Source: Sporosarcina psychrophila (GTDB lineage: Bacteria > Bacillota > Bacilli > Bacillales_A > Planococcaceae). From it: DNA of 64,000 nucleotides. This document shows, piece by piece, positions 1-8,376 of the stretch. Each line of letters starts with the position of its first letter. Position 1 is the stretch's first letter. The position numbers were made by a program, and so were the translations under genes. The DNA is taken from contig NZ_CP014616.1 of the NCBI RefSeq assembly GCF_001590685.1, positions 929,001 through 993,000 on the forward strand, given 5' to 3'. The notes below the pieces were generated by a model that was not told where the DNA came from, did no database searches, and saw only the letters and a program-made list of their open reading frames with translations.

Positions 1-1164
1 AGAACCTGCATACACGAAACTACCTTTTTCTTTATCGACAGGGATGGATTCTCCAGTTATAGCGGCCTGATTGACACTGGATTCACCTTCTATCACATCA
101 CCGTCTAATGGGATTCTATCCCCAGGCTTCACGACAATCAGGTCATTAATTGCTATCTCTTCAACAGGCTTTTTGATTAATTCGCTTCCAATTTTAACCC
201 AAGCTTCTGGAGGAGCTAACTCCATAAGTCCACGAATCGATTTTCGTGTTTTTTCGATGGCGCGATTCTGCAAATTAAGCCCTAATGCAAACAGCCAAAC
301 AACGGTGGCCCCTTCAAGCCATTCGCCTAGAAAGGCAGCCCCGATTGCAGCAGCTGACATGAGGACGTTCATGTCTAACGAACGGCTTCTAATCGCATAA
401 TAAGCACTCTTCACTGGTTTATAGCCACTAATTATCATCGCGATCGCGTACATTGTTATCGTTAAATAAGGAGAAATTCCCGTGTAAGAGCCGATAAATC
501 CTAGCGTAATTAATATACCTGAAAAAATGACAGCCCAATTCTGATTACTAGAACGTGTGGAGGAAGGCGTCTGCTTATTGTTAGTGATGAGTGACGCTTT
601 AAATCCAGCTTTAGCAACTTCGTTTATAATGTCTTCTGGGCTATTTTCATGTTCAATCTTCATTTTGCCCGTTGAAAAATTCACCTGAACGTGTTTGACA
701 GTAGGAAGATTATTCAAGTGGTTTTCAATTGTTAAGGCACAAGAGCCACAATCCATGCCTTCAATAAAGTAATTCTTCAAGTTGGTATTAACTTTAATAG
801 GTTCAACTTCAAAACCAAGCTTCTTCATTTGTTTTTGGATGAACTCAAATTCAAGTTCTTCAGTCGAACTAACCTGCATTTTTCCTGTACTATAGTTTAC
901 GTCTACTCCATTGATACTTTGTTGAGTGCTTAGACTTTTTTCAATTGTCACCGCACAAGCTGGGCAATCCATTCCATAAACTCGAAATTCCTCTTTCAAT
1001 CCTTCATTGAGGTTTACGTTAACCGGATTTAGAATTTCTTTTGAATTAGTGCAACAATCGACTGAAACAATCGAAGTCTTTTCTAGTTCTTTGCCGCTGC
1101 AGCAATTTGTTTGTTCCTCTACTTTTGGGGGTTCTATTTGGCTCGAACAGCATTTTTTGTCCAT
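1..1164 (-). CDS. cadA: Heavy-metal-translocating P1B-type ATPase, CadA-like (3' end outside window)
   Basis: N-terminal about 388 residues of a Cd/Zn/Pb-exporting P-type ATPase; the phosphorylation and ATP-binding domains lie beyond the window edge. Seen: three Cys-Cys pairs near residues 5, 21 and 37, two heavy-metal-associated domains (GMDCPAC around 64-70, GMDCGSC around 136-142), membrane segments from about 190, and the actuator TGES motif near 371. The start at 1164 is preceded by a GGGGGTG ribosome site. It lies 13 bp downstream of the CmtR-like repressor gene, so the two form an operon. Two HMA domains plus extra Cys pairs suggest strong metal buffering at the cytosolic N-terminus. 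The family call is firm; the exact metal (Cd, Pb or Zn) is inferred from the repressor type. Confidence 0.93.
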   Translation of the reverse strand, partial: MDKKCCSSQIEPPKVEEQTNCCSGKELEKTSIVSVDCCTNSKEILNPVNVNLNEGLKEEFRVYGMDCPACAVTIEKSLSTQQSINGVDVNYSTGKMQVSSTEELEFEFIQKQMKKLGFEVEPIKVNTNLKNYFIEGMDCGSCALTIENHLNNLPTVKHVQVNFSTGKMKIEHENSPEDIINEVAKAGFKASLITNNKQTPSSTRSSNQNWAVIFSGILITLGFIGSYTGISPYLTITMYAIAMIISGYKPVKSAYYAIRSRSLDMNVLMSAAAIGAAFLGEWLEGATVVWLFALGLNLQNRAIEKTRKSIRGLMELAPPEAWVKIGSELIKKPVEEIAINDLIVVKPGDRIPLDGDVIEGESSVNQAAITGESIPVDKEKGSFVYAGS

Positions 1165-1177
1165 TTTTCGCACCCCC

Positions 1178-1498
1178 TTAACTTATATGATTTTCACAAC
1201 AAGCAACATTGCCTTCAATTTGACTAAGTACATTATCAAATGTGTCTAACAACTCTTTAACTTGCTGATTTCGCAATCCATAGTAGACGTATTTTCCCTC
1301 TGGTCTTCCTACAATGATCCCACACCCTCTGAGACAGGCTAAGTGCTGCGAAATATTTGACTGATTACCTTCTATACTTTCAACAATTTGTGATACAGTC
1401 TTTTCCTCATATTTGATGCACTCTAATATTTGAACCCTTGTTTTATCTCCGAATGCACGTAAAAACTTTACTTTAAGATCTAAATCTGTCTGATTCAT
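1178..1498 (-). CDS. cmtR: ArsR/SmtB-family metal-sensing repressor, CmtR type
   Basis: A 106-residue winged-helix repressor. The recognition-helix region NISQHLACLRGCG and the following wing match the Cd(II)/Pb(II) sensor CmtR. C55 and C59 sit where CmtR has its two helix cysteines, and C100/C101 near the C-terminus correspond to its third ligand. In this family metal binding releases DNA. It is the first gene of the operon with the downstream cadA-like gene and lies immediately next to two tandem inverted repeats that are its probable operators. Sensing of Cd/Pb is inferred from the Cys pattern. Confidence 0.92.
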   Translation of the reverse strand: MNQTDLDLKVKFLRAFGDKTRVQILECIKYEEKTVSQIVESIEGNQSNISQHLACLRGCGIIVGRPEGKYVYYGLRNQQVKELLDTFDNVLSQIEGNVACCENHIS

Positions 1499-1513
1499 GA
1501 TATCTCTCCTTAT

Positions 1514-1567
1514 ATATTAGACAAGACTAATATGATTTGTTATTATCATATTAGCAACAACTAATAT
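1514..1567. promoter_or_regulatory. Two tandem ArsR/CmtR-type operators
   Basis: Two copies of ATATTAG-N6-CTAATAT, at 1514-1533 and 1548-1567, centres 34 bp apart. They lie in the 200-bp gap between the repressor gene (left) and the copC-like gene (right), so one regulator could control both directions. Inferred binding sites. Confidence 0.75.
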
Positions 1568-1699
1568 GTGTGTCAATTTTATGTCTTTATCTTATGGTAG
1601 CTGTGAACAATGCGTGTTTTTTCCAAAAGAAACGTTTTAGTATGTTTCTTTTCTTGTACACTAAATTTTGATTTAACGCTATTGAGAGGAAGAGAAGCA

Positions 1700-2254
1700 A
1701 TGAAGAGGATTATTAGTGCAACATTAATTTTGTTGTTCACATTTACAACCACTGTCTCTGCACATACCGGTTTAACGATTTCCTCACCGGCTGACGGGGA
1801 ATACATAACTGAAGATGTCTATGAAATTGTATTGGAATTTAATTCGAAAATCGAATCGACAAGTACTGTGAAGGTCTTTGACGAGAGTAAAGAGGAGATC
1901 ATCATCAGTAATACTCAAGTGAGTGATAATGTGATCACAGGAGGTTTCATGTCGCCATTGGATAATGGCGCATATACAGTAGAATGGAAGATTATCGGTG
2001 CGGATGGGCATCCGATACAAGGAACTTATTCATTCATGGTAAGTCAAGACGAATTAGAAGAGCCAGTAGTAACTGAAGAAAACCAAGAGACATCTGATGT
2101 GCCAAAGGAAGAATCAATAGAAGAACCTGTAGAGCAGTCAATTGAAGATTCATCAAAAATAGCATCGAATGATGTTCTTGTTCTAATCCTTGTTATTTTA
2201 TTTACGATAGCTGGCGGATTTTTTGGATGGATCCTAGGAAGATGGCAAAAGTAA
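1700..2254 (+). CDS. CopC-domain copper-binding protein, membrane anchored
   Basis: 184 residues: signal peptide (about 1-20) ending ...TVSA followed directly by HTGLTISSPADGE, the usual mature N-terminal His of CopC/YobA domains. The beta-sandwich domain spans about 20-118 and carries the second conserved His stretch ADGHPIQGTYSF. An acidic Glu/Pro linker (about 120-155) and one C-terminal membrane helix ending in a Lys follow. An in-frame upstream start at 1610 exists, but ATG 1700 has the GAGAGGAAGAG ribosome site and a clean signal peptide. The stop abuts the copD-like start, so it is co-translated with the copper permease. Role: delivery or buffering of extracytoplasmic copper. Confidence 0.88.
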   Translation: MKRIISATLILLFTFTTTVSAHTGLTISSPADGEYITEDVYEIVLEFNSKIESTSTVKVFDESKEEIIISNTQVSDNVITGGFMSPLDNGAYTVEWKIIGADGHPIQGTYSFMVSQDELEEPVVTEENQETSDVPKEESIEEPVEQSIEDSSKIASNDVLVLILVILFTIAGGFFGWILGRWQK

Positions 2255-3349
2255 ATGGTTTGGATTTATATTTCTGAAAGTCTTTTGTATCTCTGTTTTT
2301 CGCTATTAATGGGATCATTTATCCTTCAATTTATCCCGGAACGGCTGAAACCCAAAATAAGCATCCCTAAACGCTTGATCCAACTTTCCGTGTTAGGAAT
2401 TATATTCTTTTCAGCTGCACCCGTAATTCGAATCATCTTGTTTCTTTATGAAGATATTGGGTTAATGTTAACAATGCAAAATGTTCTCGGTGGTTTTGGA
2501 GTAGGGAAGGCTTGGAATGTCACAGTCATACTTGCACTGTTTTTTTATCTGTTTGTTTCGTTGTTTCCGGTATTGAAAAGCAAAGTACTGGCTGGTATAT
2601 CTCTAGCTTTTACTTTCATTTTTCTCTTGGCGTTGGGATGGGCAAGTCACGCAGCATCCCTCACTGAATGGAGTGGATTCGTTGTTCACTCATTACACTT
2701 TTTAGCTGTTACAGTCTGGGTAGGTATACTCCTGATCGTTGGTTGGTGTTCAAAAAATCAAGAGAATTGGCTTTCTTATTTAAAATGGTTTACACCTTTG
2801 GCAATTGGCTGTTTTCTCACGATCATGGGAACAGGAATATATCTTATGACATTAGTCATCGATGTGAATGAGTATGGGGACGCATGGATGCTACCATATG
2901 GACAAGCCTTACTGTTGAAGCATCTGACCATCATCCCTGTTTTATTTTTTGCTTTTATTAATGGATTTTGGATTAGGCGAAAATTGCAACGACAAGAGCA
3001 AATCAATCCAATACCATGGTTGAAGTTCGAAAGCATACTACTTTACTTTACTTTTGTTTCGACAGCGGTCTTGGGCCAACAGGAACCACCTCACAGTATT
3101 GAGATAACTTTTGGTGGTAGTGGTTCTTCGGCAGTCTTCGATTATTTTTATTCAGGGATTATTGATCCTTCAATGCATGTGCAATTCGGATTAAATACAA
3201 TAAGTACAATGTTTTTCATAGTGGCGATCATCTTCATGTGGCTTATCTTATATAGCTTCAGGAAAAAGGCTCCCGCTAGTGTTTCTTTTTTCATGGGAAT
3301 GTTCTGTATCCTTTCGCTATATTTAGGATTAATAGCTAGCATTCAATAA
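2255..3349 (+). CDS. CopD-family copper import/resistance membrane protein
   Basis: 364 residues with about eight to nine hydrophobic helices and conserved intramembrane His motifs (HSLHFLAVTVWVG near 147-159, LLKHLTIIP near 221). These are typical of CopD (PF05425). In Bacillus subtilis CopC and CopD domains are fused as YcnJ, a copper-uptake protein; here they are adjacent separate genes. It starts on the base after the copC stop codon. Whether it imports copper or confers resistance cannot be told from sequence. Confidence 0.86.
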   Translation: MVWIYISESLLYLCFSLLMGSFILQFIPERLKPKISIPKRLIQLSVLGIIFFSAAPVIRIILFLYEDIGLMLTMQNVLGGFGVGKAWNVTVILALFFYLFVSLFPVLKSKVLAGISLAFTFIFLLALGWASHAASLTEWSGFVVHSLHFLAVTVWVGILLIVGWCSKNQENWLSYLKWFTPLAIGCFLTIMGTGIYLMTLVIDVNEYGDAWMLPYGQALLLKHLTIIPVLFFAFINGFWIRRKLQRQEQINPIPWLKFESILLYFTFVSTAVLGQQEPPHSIEITFGGSGSSAVFDYFYSGIIDPSMHVQFGLNTISTMFFIVAIIFMWLILYSFRKKAPASVSFFMGMFCILSLYLGLIASIQ

Positions 3350-3382
3350 TTGGGTAGAAAAATAATAGAGAAGAGGTATTTG

Positions 3383-4057
3383 ATGAAACAGAATAAGAAT
3401 TCAAATATGAAATTTATAGTTGTATTAACACTTGCGGTAGTACTAATATTGGCGGCAGTCGCTGTACTCAGCAATAAACAAGAATCCTTGCCAACAGATA
3501 TAAAGCAAATCGATGTCACTGGGCAGCCCTCACTGGGAGAGAAAGATGCTCCTGTAACGGTAGTTGAATTCGGTGATTTCAAATGTCCATCATGTAAAAC
3601 ATGGGGGGAAATAATTTATCCGAAATTAGTTAATGATTATATCGACACAGGTAAAGTTAACTTTTCATTCGTGAACGTATTATTCCACGGTAAAGAATCG
3701 ACTTTAGGATCGATTGCCGCTGAATCCGTTTATGAGCGGAACCCCGATGCGTATTGGACGTTCCATCAAGCACTGTTTGATGCACAGCCTGTTGAAAATC
3801 ATGATGGACTATGGATAACACCTGAAAAGATACTGGAAATTGCAAGTGATTATCCTGAGATTGATCAAACATTGTTGAAAGAAGACATGGAAAAGGAAGC
3901 GACAATGGAGAGCGTTAAAATCGATGAAGCTTTAGTAAGAGAAGCAGGAATTTCAATGACTCCGTCCATTGTGATAAACGGAAGAATGATGGAGGACCCC
4001 TTTGATTATGAAGCCATTAAGTCAGCAATAGAACAAGAGATGAAGGATAAAGACTGA
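3383..4057 (+). CDS. bdbD: DsbA-like thiol:disulfide oxidoreductase BdbD
   Basis: 224 residues: an N-terminal membrane anchor (about 10-30), then a thioredoxin-fold domain with helical insert. The active site is C68-P-S-C71 and the cis-Pro loop SMTPSIVING lies near the end. Start chosen at ATG 3383, after AGAGAAGAGG; an upstream TTG at 3350 lacks a site and would spoil the short cytosolic tail. BdbD oxidises exported proteins and is re-oxidised by BdbC, whose gene overlaps by one base. The location behind copC/copD suggests oxidative folding or copper-linked thiol chemistry outside the membrane. Confidence 0.93.
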   Translation: MKQNKNSNMKFIVVLTLAVVLILAAVAVLSNKQESLPTDIKQIDVTGQPSLGEKDAPVTVVEFGDFKCPSCKTWGEIIYPKLVNDYIDTGKVNFSFVNVLFHGKESTLGSIAAESVYERNPDAYWTFHQALFDAQPVENHDGLWITPEKILEIASDYPEIDQTLLKEDMEKEATMESVKIDEALVREAGISMTPSIVINGRMMEDPFDYEAIKSAIEQEMKDKD

Positions 4058-4500
4058 TGGAGGGTACTAAAAGAAAGGAATCCAAACCGCAGGGATATTT
4101 ATTATATGGCGCTTGGGTTGTTTCATTAGTTGCAACGTTTGGGAGCTTGTACTTCAGTGAAATAAAAGGGTTTATTCCGTGTGAGCTATGTTGGTATCAG
4201 CGGATTCTCATGTACCCACTTACTTTGATATTAGGGATTGGAACTTTTCAAAATGACAGTTCCGTAAAAAAGTTCGTTCTTCCGTTAGCACTTATTGGAG
4301 GAGGTATATCTTTCATGCATTATTTAGAGCAGAAGATACCCGGCTTTGGAGGCATCAAGCCGTGCGTGAGTGGTGTACCTTGTAGTGCCCAATATATAAA
4401 TTGGTTTGGGTTTATTACGATACCATTTTTAGCATTAGTTGCTTTTGTGATTATTGCTTGCTGTATGGTTTTTATCAAATCAAAGAAGTCTCTTGAGTAA
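4057..4500 (+). CDS. bdbC: DsbB-like quinone-linked disulfide oxidoreductase BdbC
   Basis: 147 residues with four membrane helices and two periplasm-side Cys pairs, C42-E-L-C45 and C103/C109 (PCVSGVPC). This is the DsbB/BdbC arrangement that passes electrons from BdbD to menaquinone. Its ATG overlaps the bdbD stop by one base, so translation is coupled. It is the last gene of the copC-copD-bdbD-bdbC unit, and a strong terminator follows. Confidence 0.94.
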   Translation: MEGTKRKESKPQGYLLYGAWVVSLVATFGSLYFSEIKGFIPCELCWYQRILMYPLTLILGIGTFQNDSSVKKFVLPLALIGGGISFMHYLEQKIPGFGGIKPCVSGVPCSAQYINWFGFITIPFLALVAFVIIACCMVFIKSKKSLE

Positions 4501-4521
4501 ATAAAGTTACTTTAATAAATG

Positions 4522-4566
4522 AACCGTTACTTCCTTACATAAGGAATAACGGTTTATTTTTATTTT
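4522..4566 (+). terminator. Rho-independent terminator after bdbC
   Basis: Arms AACCGTTA...TTCC and GGAA...TAACGGTT around TTACATA, followed by TTTATTTTTATTTT. Confidence 0.85.
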
Positions 4567-4569
4567 CAA

Positions 4570-4632
4570 TCAAATATATGTTTGACTGTTTGTCAGAATA
4601 GAGTTACATTATATTCAAATGGGTGTTTGAAT
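4570..4632 (+). promoter_or_regulatory. Promoter flanked by two ArsR-type operators
   Basis: Operator 1 is TCAAA-N6-TTTGA (4570-4585). Operator 2 is ATTCAAA-N6-TTTGAAT (4613-4632). Between and overlapping them is a sigma-A promoter: TTGACT (4582-4587), a 17-bp spacer and TACATT (4605-4610). The TCAAA-N6-TTTGA form is that of arsenic-responsive ArsR operators in Bacillales. Binding is inferred. Confidence 0.7.
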
Positions 4633-4652
4633 GATGAGGGGAGAAGATAGCT

Positions 4653-5771
4653 ATGCCAAAAAAACATACATGTGAATATTTCCGTTCTGAAAGTGAAAAA
4701 GTGAATTGCATTAAAAGCTATGAGACTGTTGTTATAGGGGCTGGACAGGCAGGGCTCGTAATGGGCTATTATTTGAAAAATGACAAAGTAAGTTTTTTAA
4801 TTATTGATAAAGGGAAAACTGTGGGCGAGATATGGAAAAATCGATACGACTCCTTGAAGCTTTTTACACCTCGAATGTACAGCTCGTTACCGGGTCTCTC
4901 CCTAGAGGGCAAACAACACAGTTTTCCCACTAAGGATGAAGTTGCGGATTATTTAAAGCTCTACTTAGAATTATTGGAATTACCAGTTCAAATGGATACT
5001 GAAGTTCTAAGTGTAATAAAAACTGAAGGCGGTTTTTGTGTAGAAACAACTAAAGGTATATTTAATGCGACAAACATGGTGGTAGCCACAGGACCATTTC
5101 AAAAAAAACGGGTCCCTGCATTTTCGAATTTACTTAGCGGAAATATTGTACAGTTACATTCTTCTGAATATAAGAATCCTAGCCAATTACAAAAAGGAAA
5201 TGTTCTTGTTGTAGGAGGTGGTAATAGTGGTGCTCAAATCGCAGTTGAAATTGCAGAAGAAAAAGAAACATATATAGCAGTAAGTAAAAAGCTTAGTTAT
5301 TTCCCATTAACTATTGCTGGGAAAAGTGTGTTTTGGTGGTTTGATAAATTGGGAATATTAAAAGTAACTAACACATCATTTTTTGGGAACATAATTCGGG
5401 GGAAAGGCGATCCGGTCTTCGGAACTGAATTGAGAAATGCTATAAAAAAGGGCGGTATTATTCTTAAGGGAAGAGTAACAAGTGCTTTGGATAGCTCAAT
5501 CATATTCGAGGATTCAACTACTTTAGAAGTGAGCAACATAATATGGGCAACCGGATTCCAACAAGAGTACGAATGGCTAAGAATGGAAGATATGATTGGT
5601 AATAAGAAAGAAATTATTCACAACAGGGGGGGTAGCCTAATAAAAGGACTCTATTTTTTAGGTCTACCATGGCAATCACGTAGGGGGTCCTCACTGCTTC
5701 AGGGAGTAGGTTATGATGCCGAGTATATTGTTGAACATATGAGAAGACAGAACTATGAGAGAGATAATTAG
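4653..5771 (+). CDS. FAD/NAD(P)-dependent oxidoreductase, CzcO/ArsO-like
   Basis: 372 residues. The FAD Rossmann motif GAGQAG is at 29-34, and a second nucleotide motif VVGGGNSGA lies near 186-194. The conserved ATGF segment and a C-terminal LLQGVGYDAEYI complete the flavin-monooxygenase-like family that includes CzcO and the arsenic-cluster enzyme ArsO. The extra N-terminal 20 residues before the fold are polar and contain two Cys. ATG 4653 follows GAGGGGAG. It is transcribed alone from a promoter with two ArsR-type operators, so metal or metalloid induction is likely. Substrate unknown. Confidence 0.85.
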   Translation: MPKKHTCEYFRSESEKVNCIKSYETVVIGAGQAGLVMGYYLKNDKVSFLIIDKGKTVGEIWKNRYDSLKLFTPRMYSSLPGLSLEGKQHSFPTKDEVADYLKLYLELLELPVQMDTEVLSVIKTEGGFCVETTKGIFNATNMVVATGPFQKKRVPAFSNLLSGNIVQLHSSEYKNPSQLQKGNVLVVGGGNSGAQIAVEIAEEKETYIAVSKKLSYFPLTIAGKSVFWWFDKLGILKVTNTSFFGNIIRGKGDPVFGTELRNAIKKGGIILKGRVTSALDSSIIFEDSTTLEVSNIIWATGFQQEYEWLRMEDMIGNKKEIIHNRGGSLIKGLYFLGLPWQSRRGSSLLQGVGYDAEYIVEHMRRQNYERDN

Positions 5772-6227
5772 TGTGTAAAAGAGAAGGTTGAAGCCAATTT
5801 TAGATTAACAGTCTAACAAACTAAATCGACAAAATTGATGGTGTCAAGCAATGGGGTTGATAATCAAAATTCAGCTTTGAGCAAAACTCCACACGCATTG
5901 ATGTAATTTCAGGATGTTTTTCACATGAATTATTCAAATGGAATCCTCTGCCATCTGTTATTGTTCGGCAGATATTAATTTAGTCGTTAATCATAAGTAT
6001 GCCTAAATTATTATTAAGCAATTAATTGCCTGAAATCAGGATATTGATTATTTTATCTTAATTTAAGCGGAAGTGTTGGTATGACTGGACTGGAAAGTAT
6101 ATGGTTAAATAAGCGGCGAAGAAATGAGTAAAATCACAGTTTTTGGCATCATTATAGCAACAACATATAGTAAACGAAGACGATTTCATCTTGTGATGAG
6201 GTCGTTTTTTGTTTGGGTAAATTATTG
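5772..6227. other. Intergenic, no gene recognised
   Basis: AT-rich. It holds a terminator-like hairpin at 6172-6212 (GACGATTTCATC / GATGAGGTCGTT then T-run) with no clear gene in front of it. Short open frames around 6058-6309 show no recognisable protein. Confidence 0.5.
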
Positions 6228-6380
6228 GGTACTTGCGTCGCACAAAGACAAACAATTCATACGCCTGAATATACATATAAAAAAAGTAGATAATCTCCAG
6301 TTTTTCTGATTTTTATTCTATAATTGTACAATTGTAATGAATTACTTGATTAGCGCCACGCATAGGTACCTGAAATTTAA
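6228..6380. mobile_element. MITE-like element, copy A
   Basis: About 150 bp with imperfect inverted ends (GGTACTTGCG... left, ...CATAGGTACCTGAAATTT right). It resembles copy C at 18789-18944 along its length (an internal AT-rich stretch containing CTGATTTnTATT and GTGAATTA-like ends). No coding capacity. Confidence 0.6.
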
Positions 6381-6491
6381 CATAGAGAGGAATTCGGTCA
6401 TCGGGAAACTGATACCGTAGAAGATAAGAAATCAGATGACACAATAACATACCGATTTCCATACACTATTCAAAAAGGAGATTTTACCTTT

Positions 6492-7064
6492 ATGGATAGC
6501 AACTGCGAACTAAGCCATGTGACAAAAGCCTATCTGGACCATTACTACGATATCCTCAATACTATGATTTGTGATATGACAAGTGTTACCCTCACCAATA
6601 GTATTTCAGATAACTTTATTAAGCAGATGATTCCACATCACTTAGCAGCAATTAAAATGTCTAAAAACATACTACAGTACACAACAAATCTTCAATTGCA
6701 AAGTATCGCCACAAATATCATTTCAGAACAAACAAAAAGCATCTCAAATATGCTAGCTATACAATGTAAATGTAGTACGCTGACAAATTCAGAATATGAC
6801 CTCTATCTATATCTGAATAATTTCAATAAAATAGCTGAAACAATGTTTATGAAGATGGGTTCGGCCGCTATTACAAACGACATAAACGCAAACTTTATGC
6901 GAGAAATGATTCCTCATCATAAAGGTGCTGTCCGGATGTCAAACAATGCACTTATGTTTAATATCTGCCTTGAACTCAAACCAATTCTTTATGCAATCAT
7001 AACTTCTCAATGGAAGGGCATAAAACAAATGCAACAACTGCTAAGAGAACTCGATAACTGTTAA
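6492..7064 (+). CDS. DUF305 protein with two DUF305 repeats
   Basis: 190 residues, two homologous halves: FIKQMIPHHLAAIKMSKN (about 43-60) and FMREMIPHHKGAVRMSNN (about 133-150). The repeated M-I-P-H-H and Met residues are the DUF305 signature; some DUF305 proteins, such as cyanobacterial CopM, bind copper. No signal peptide or membrane anchor is visible, unlike most family members, so this one appears cytosolic. RBS AAAGGAG lies 11 bases before ATG. Its place just after the copper/cadmium genes supports a metal-handling role, which is inferred. Confidence 0.8.
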   Translation: MDSNCELSHVTKAYLDHYYDILNTMICDMTSVTLTNSISDNFIKQMIPHHLAAIKMSKNILQYTTNLQLQSIATNIISEQTKSISNMLAIQCKCSTLTNSEYDLYLYLNNFNKIAETMFMKMGSAAITNDINANFMREMIPHHKGAVRMSNNALMFNICLELKPILYAIITSQWKGIKQMQQLLRELDNC

Positions 7065-7082
7065 TGTAAGACATCCGTTAGT

Positions 7083-7210
7083 CGTTAAAAGAGAAGAAAT
7101 TAAACGGAGAACTACAGCTGATGCTAGAAGAGACGGAGGATGTCCCGCCGACAACAGTGAATATCTATTATCGGAGTGAAAAGGCCAAGATATTTCCCTT
7201 CCCACGATGA
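7083..7210 (+). pseudogene. Fragment of an SLH-protein paralog
   Basis: A stretch reading NGELQLMLEETEDVPPTT resembles DGELKLTLEETDDFLTTP in the intact SLH protein at 30403-31881. It is followed, as in that gene, by the same terminator and flanking repeat. No start codon or intact domain remains. It is best read as the decayed 3' part of a duplicated gene. Confidence 0.4.
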
Positions 7211-7324
7211 TTATTCAAGTGTTTGGACAGGCTAATATGTAGAGGTCCAGCGAATCGGCTCCATTGTGAACATTAATAAAAATCGGGATATTGTACCTGA
7301 TCATTGATCGAATATCAATAAATC

Positions 7325-7460
7325 AAAAAGCAGGCATACCAGCACATGTCTGCTTTTTACGATGTATGAGATCCGTCCGTGTGAACGTCCATGGCGGCCG
7401 GTATATACTACTGAAATCAACAAAGCAGCTCTGATTCAGACAAAGGGAGGGGATGCAAAT
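7325..7460 (+). repeat. Terminator plus downstream repeat, copy 1
   Basis: Hairpin AAAAAGCAGGCAT/ATGTCTGCTTTTT (7325-7358) followed by about 100 bp resembling 31931-32045 (CACTGAAATTAACAAA..., AAGGGAGG...). Shared with the region behind the SLH gene. Confidence 0.55.
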
Positions 7461-7496
7461 TGTGGGGTACACGTTACTCATTCAATCAAAGATAAA

Positions 7497-7536
7497 AAAG
7501 CCTAATCCCTCCGTATCTTAGGCGAGGAATTAGGCT
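7497..7536 (-). terminator. Terminator of the small membrane-protein gene
   Basis: Read on the minus strand: AAGCCTAATTCCTC ... GAGGGATTAGGCTT followed by TTTTTT. Confidence 0.75.
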
Positions 7537-7581
7537 TATCATTTTCAACAATAGCACCCGATGATTGAATAAGTATGTTCA

Positions 7582-7758
7582 TCACCTATTTTTTTTCTTG
7601 TCCTTATTGGTGAAAAACGTAGACATCAAAACTATAAAAACAGGCAATATACTCCATAAAAAGAATCCCCAATTATGTGTAATTAAAGATAATACTAAGA
7701 AAAAAGCAAGTGCTACAATTGAAATGTAAACCGTACGTTCTTGATATTTATTCAACAT
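7582..7758 (-). CDS. Small membrane protein
   Basis: 58 residues with two hydrophobic helices (about 9-27 and 30-47) and a basic tail NKDKKKNR. ATG 7758 sits behind AAAAGGGGTG; a longer frame from 7809 would place an unlikely polar stretch in front. No family recognised. A minus-strand terminator follows at 7497-7536. Confidence 0.6.
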   Translation of the reverse strand: MLNKYQERTVYISIVALAFFLVLSLITHNWGFFLWSILPVFIVLMSTFFTNKDKKKNR

Positions 7759-7962
7759 ACACACCCCTTTTTGGTATTGGAAATATTTTGCGTGAAATTT
7801 AACATACATTCTCCATTAAATGGCCCTATTACTGCACAAATTTATTTCGTTATCGTGCACGTTTTTGAGAAAATCCTGCGTTATTCAACAAAATGACTCT
7901 ATTCCTAAATCGGTGCAGAACCTCATTCTAGAAAAGAGCCTATTTATCGAACAAGTTGAAAC

Positions 7963-8193
7963 TTACTTTTTAGGTATAGCGGATGTCGCAGAAATACCAT
8001 TGATTTCTTCGATTTTCTTAAATATTTCATTAAGAACTTCTAATGCTCTTTCATTTGATTCATACTTTCCTAAATCTTTACTCCATTCGTCTAAAGACGA
8101 ACCGCTAACAAAGCCTTTTATTTTTTTCCCGTTTACAGTAACTTCTTTTACATTTATCAAACTGTGCTTATCTTGTGTAGAAATCCATAACAT
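7963..8193 (-). CDS. Small conserved hypothetical protein
   Basis: 76 residues, soluble, MLWISTQDKHSLINVKEV... with a C-terminal helix rich in Glu and Lys. It looks like a group of 75-100-residue proteins near mobile elements in Firmicutes (start M-W-I-x-x-Q-D-K, then VNGKKIKG), function unknown. The start at 8193 is preferred over 8205 because AAGGGG lies 12 bases upstream of it but directly touches the earlier ATG. Confidence 0.55.
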   Translation of the reverse strand: MLWISTQDKHSLINVKEVTVNGKKIKGFVSGSSLDEWSKDLGKYESNERALEVLNEIFKKIEEINGISATSAIPKK

Positions 8194-8301
8194 AGAAAAA
8201 TTCATCCCCTTCGTTCATATTTATCCAATTTACCCCACAATTTAGCCCAATTATTGAAGACAGTTCTTCTTGAAATTCAATCAAACGAGTACAATAAGTA
8301 T

Positions 8302-8324
8302 GTAAGCGCCTATTTGACGCTTAC
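8302..8324. repeat. 23-bp palindrome, copy 1
   Basis: GTAAGCG-N9-CGCTTAC. The reverse complement differs at one position from 30226-30248. Confidence 0.6.
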
Positions 8325-8376
8325 GGGACAAGTCACTCATTCAATCATGAAAGTTCACACAAACTTGTTTGTTCCA

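Noticed and set aside
1610-1699. Longer N-terminus for the CopC protein from 1610
   Set aside because: It would place 30 residues before a perfect signal peptide; the ribosome site is at 1700.
6124-6309. 61-residue frame beginning MSKITVFGIII
   Set aside because: Passes through a terminator-like hairpin and into MITE copy A; no family, no clear ribosome site.
7820-8245. 141-residue plus-strand frame
   Set aside because: Antisense to the better supported small gene at 7963-8193.
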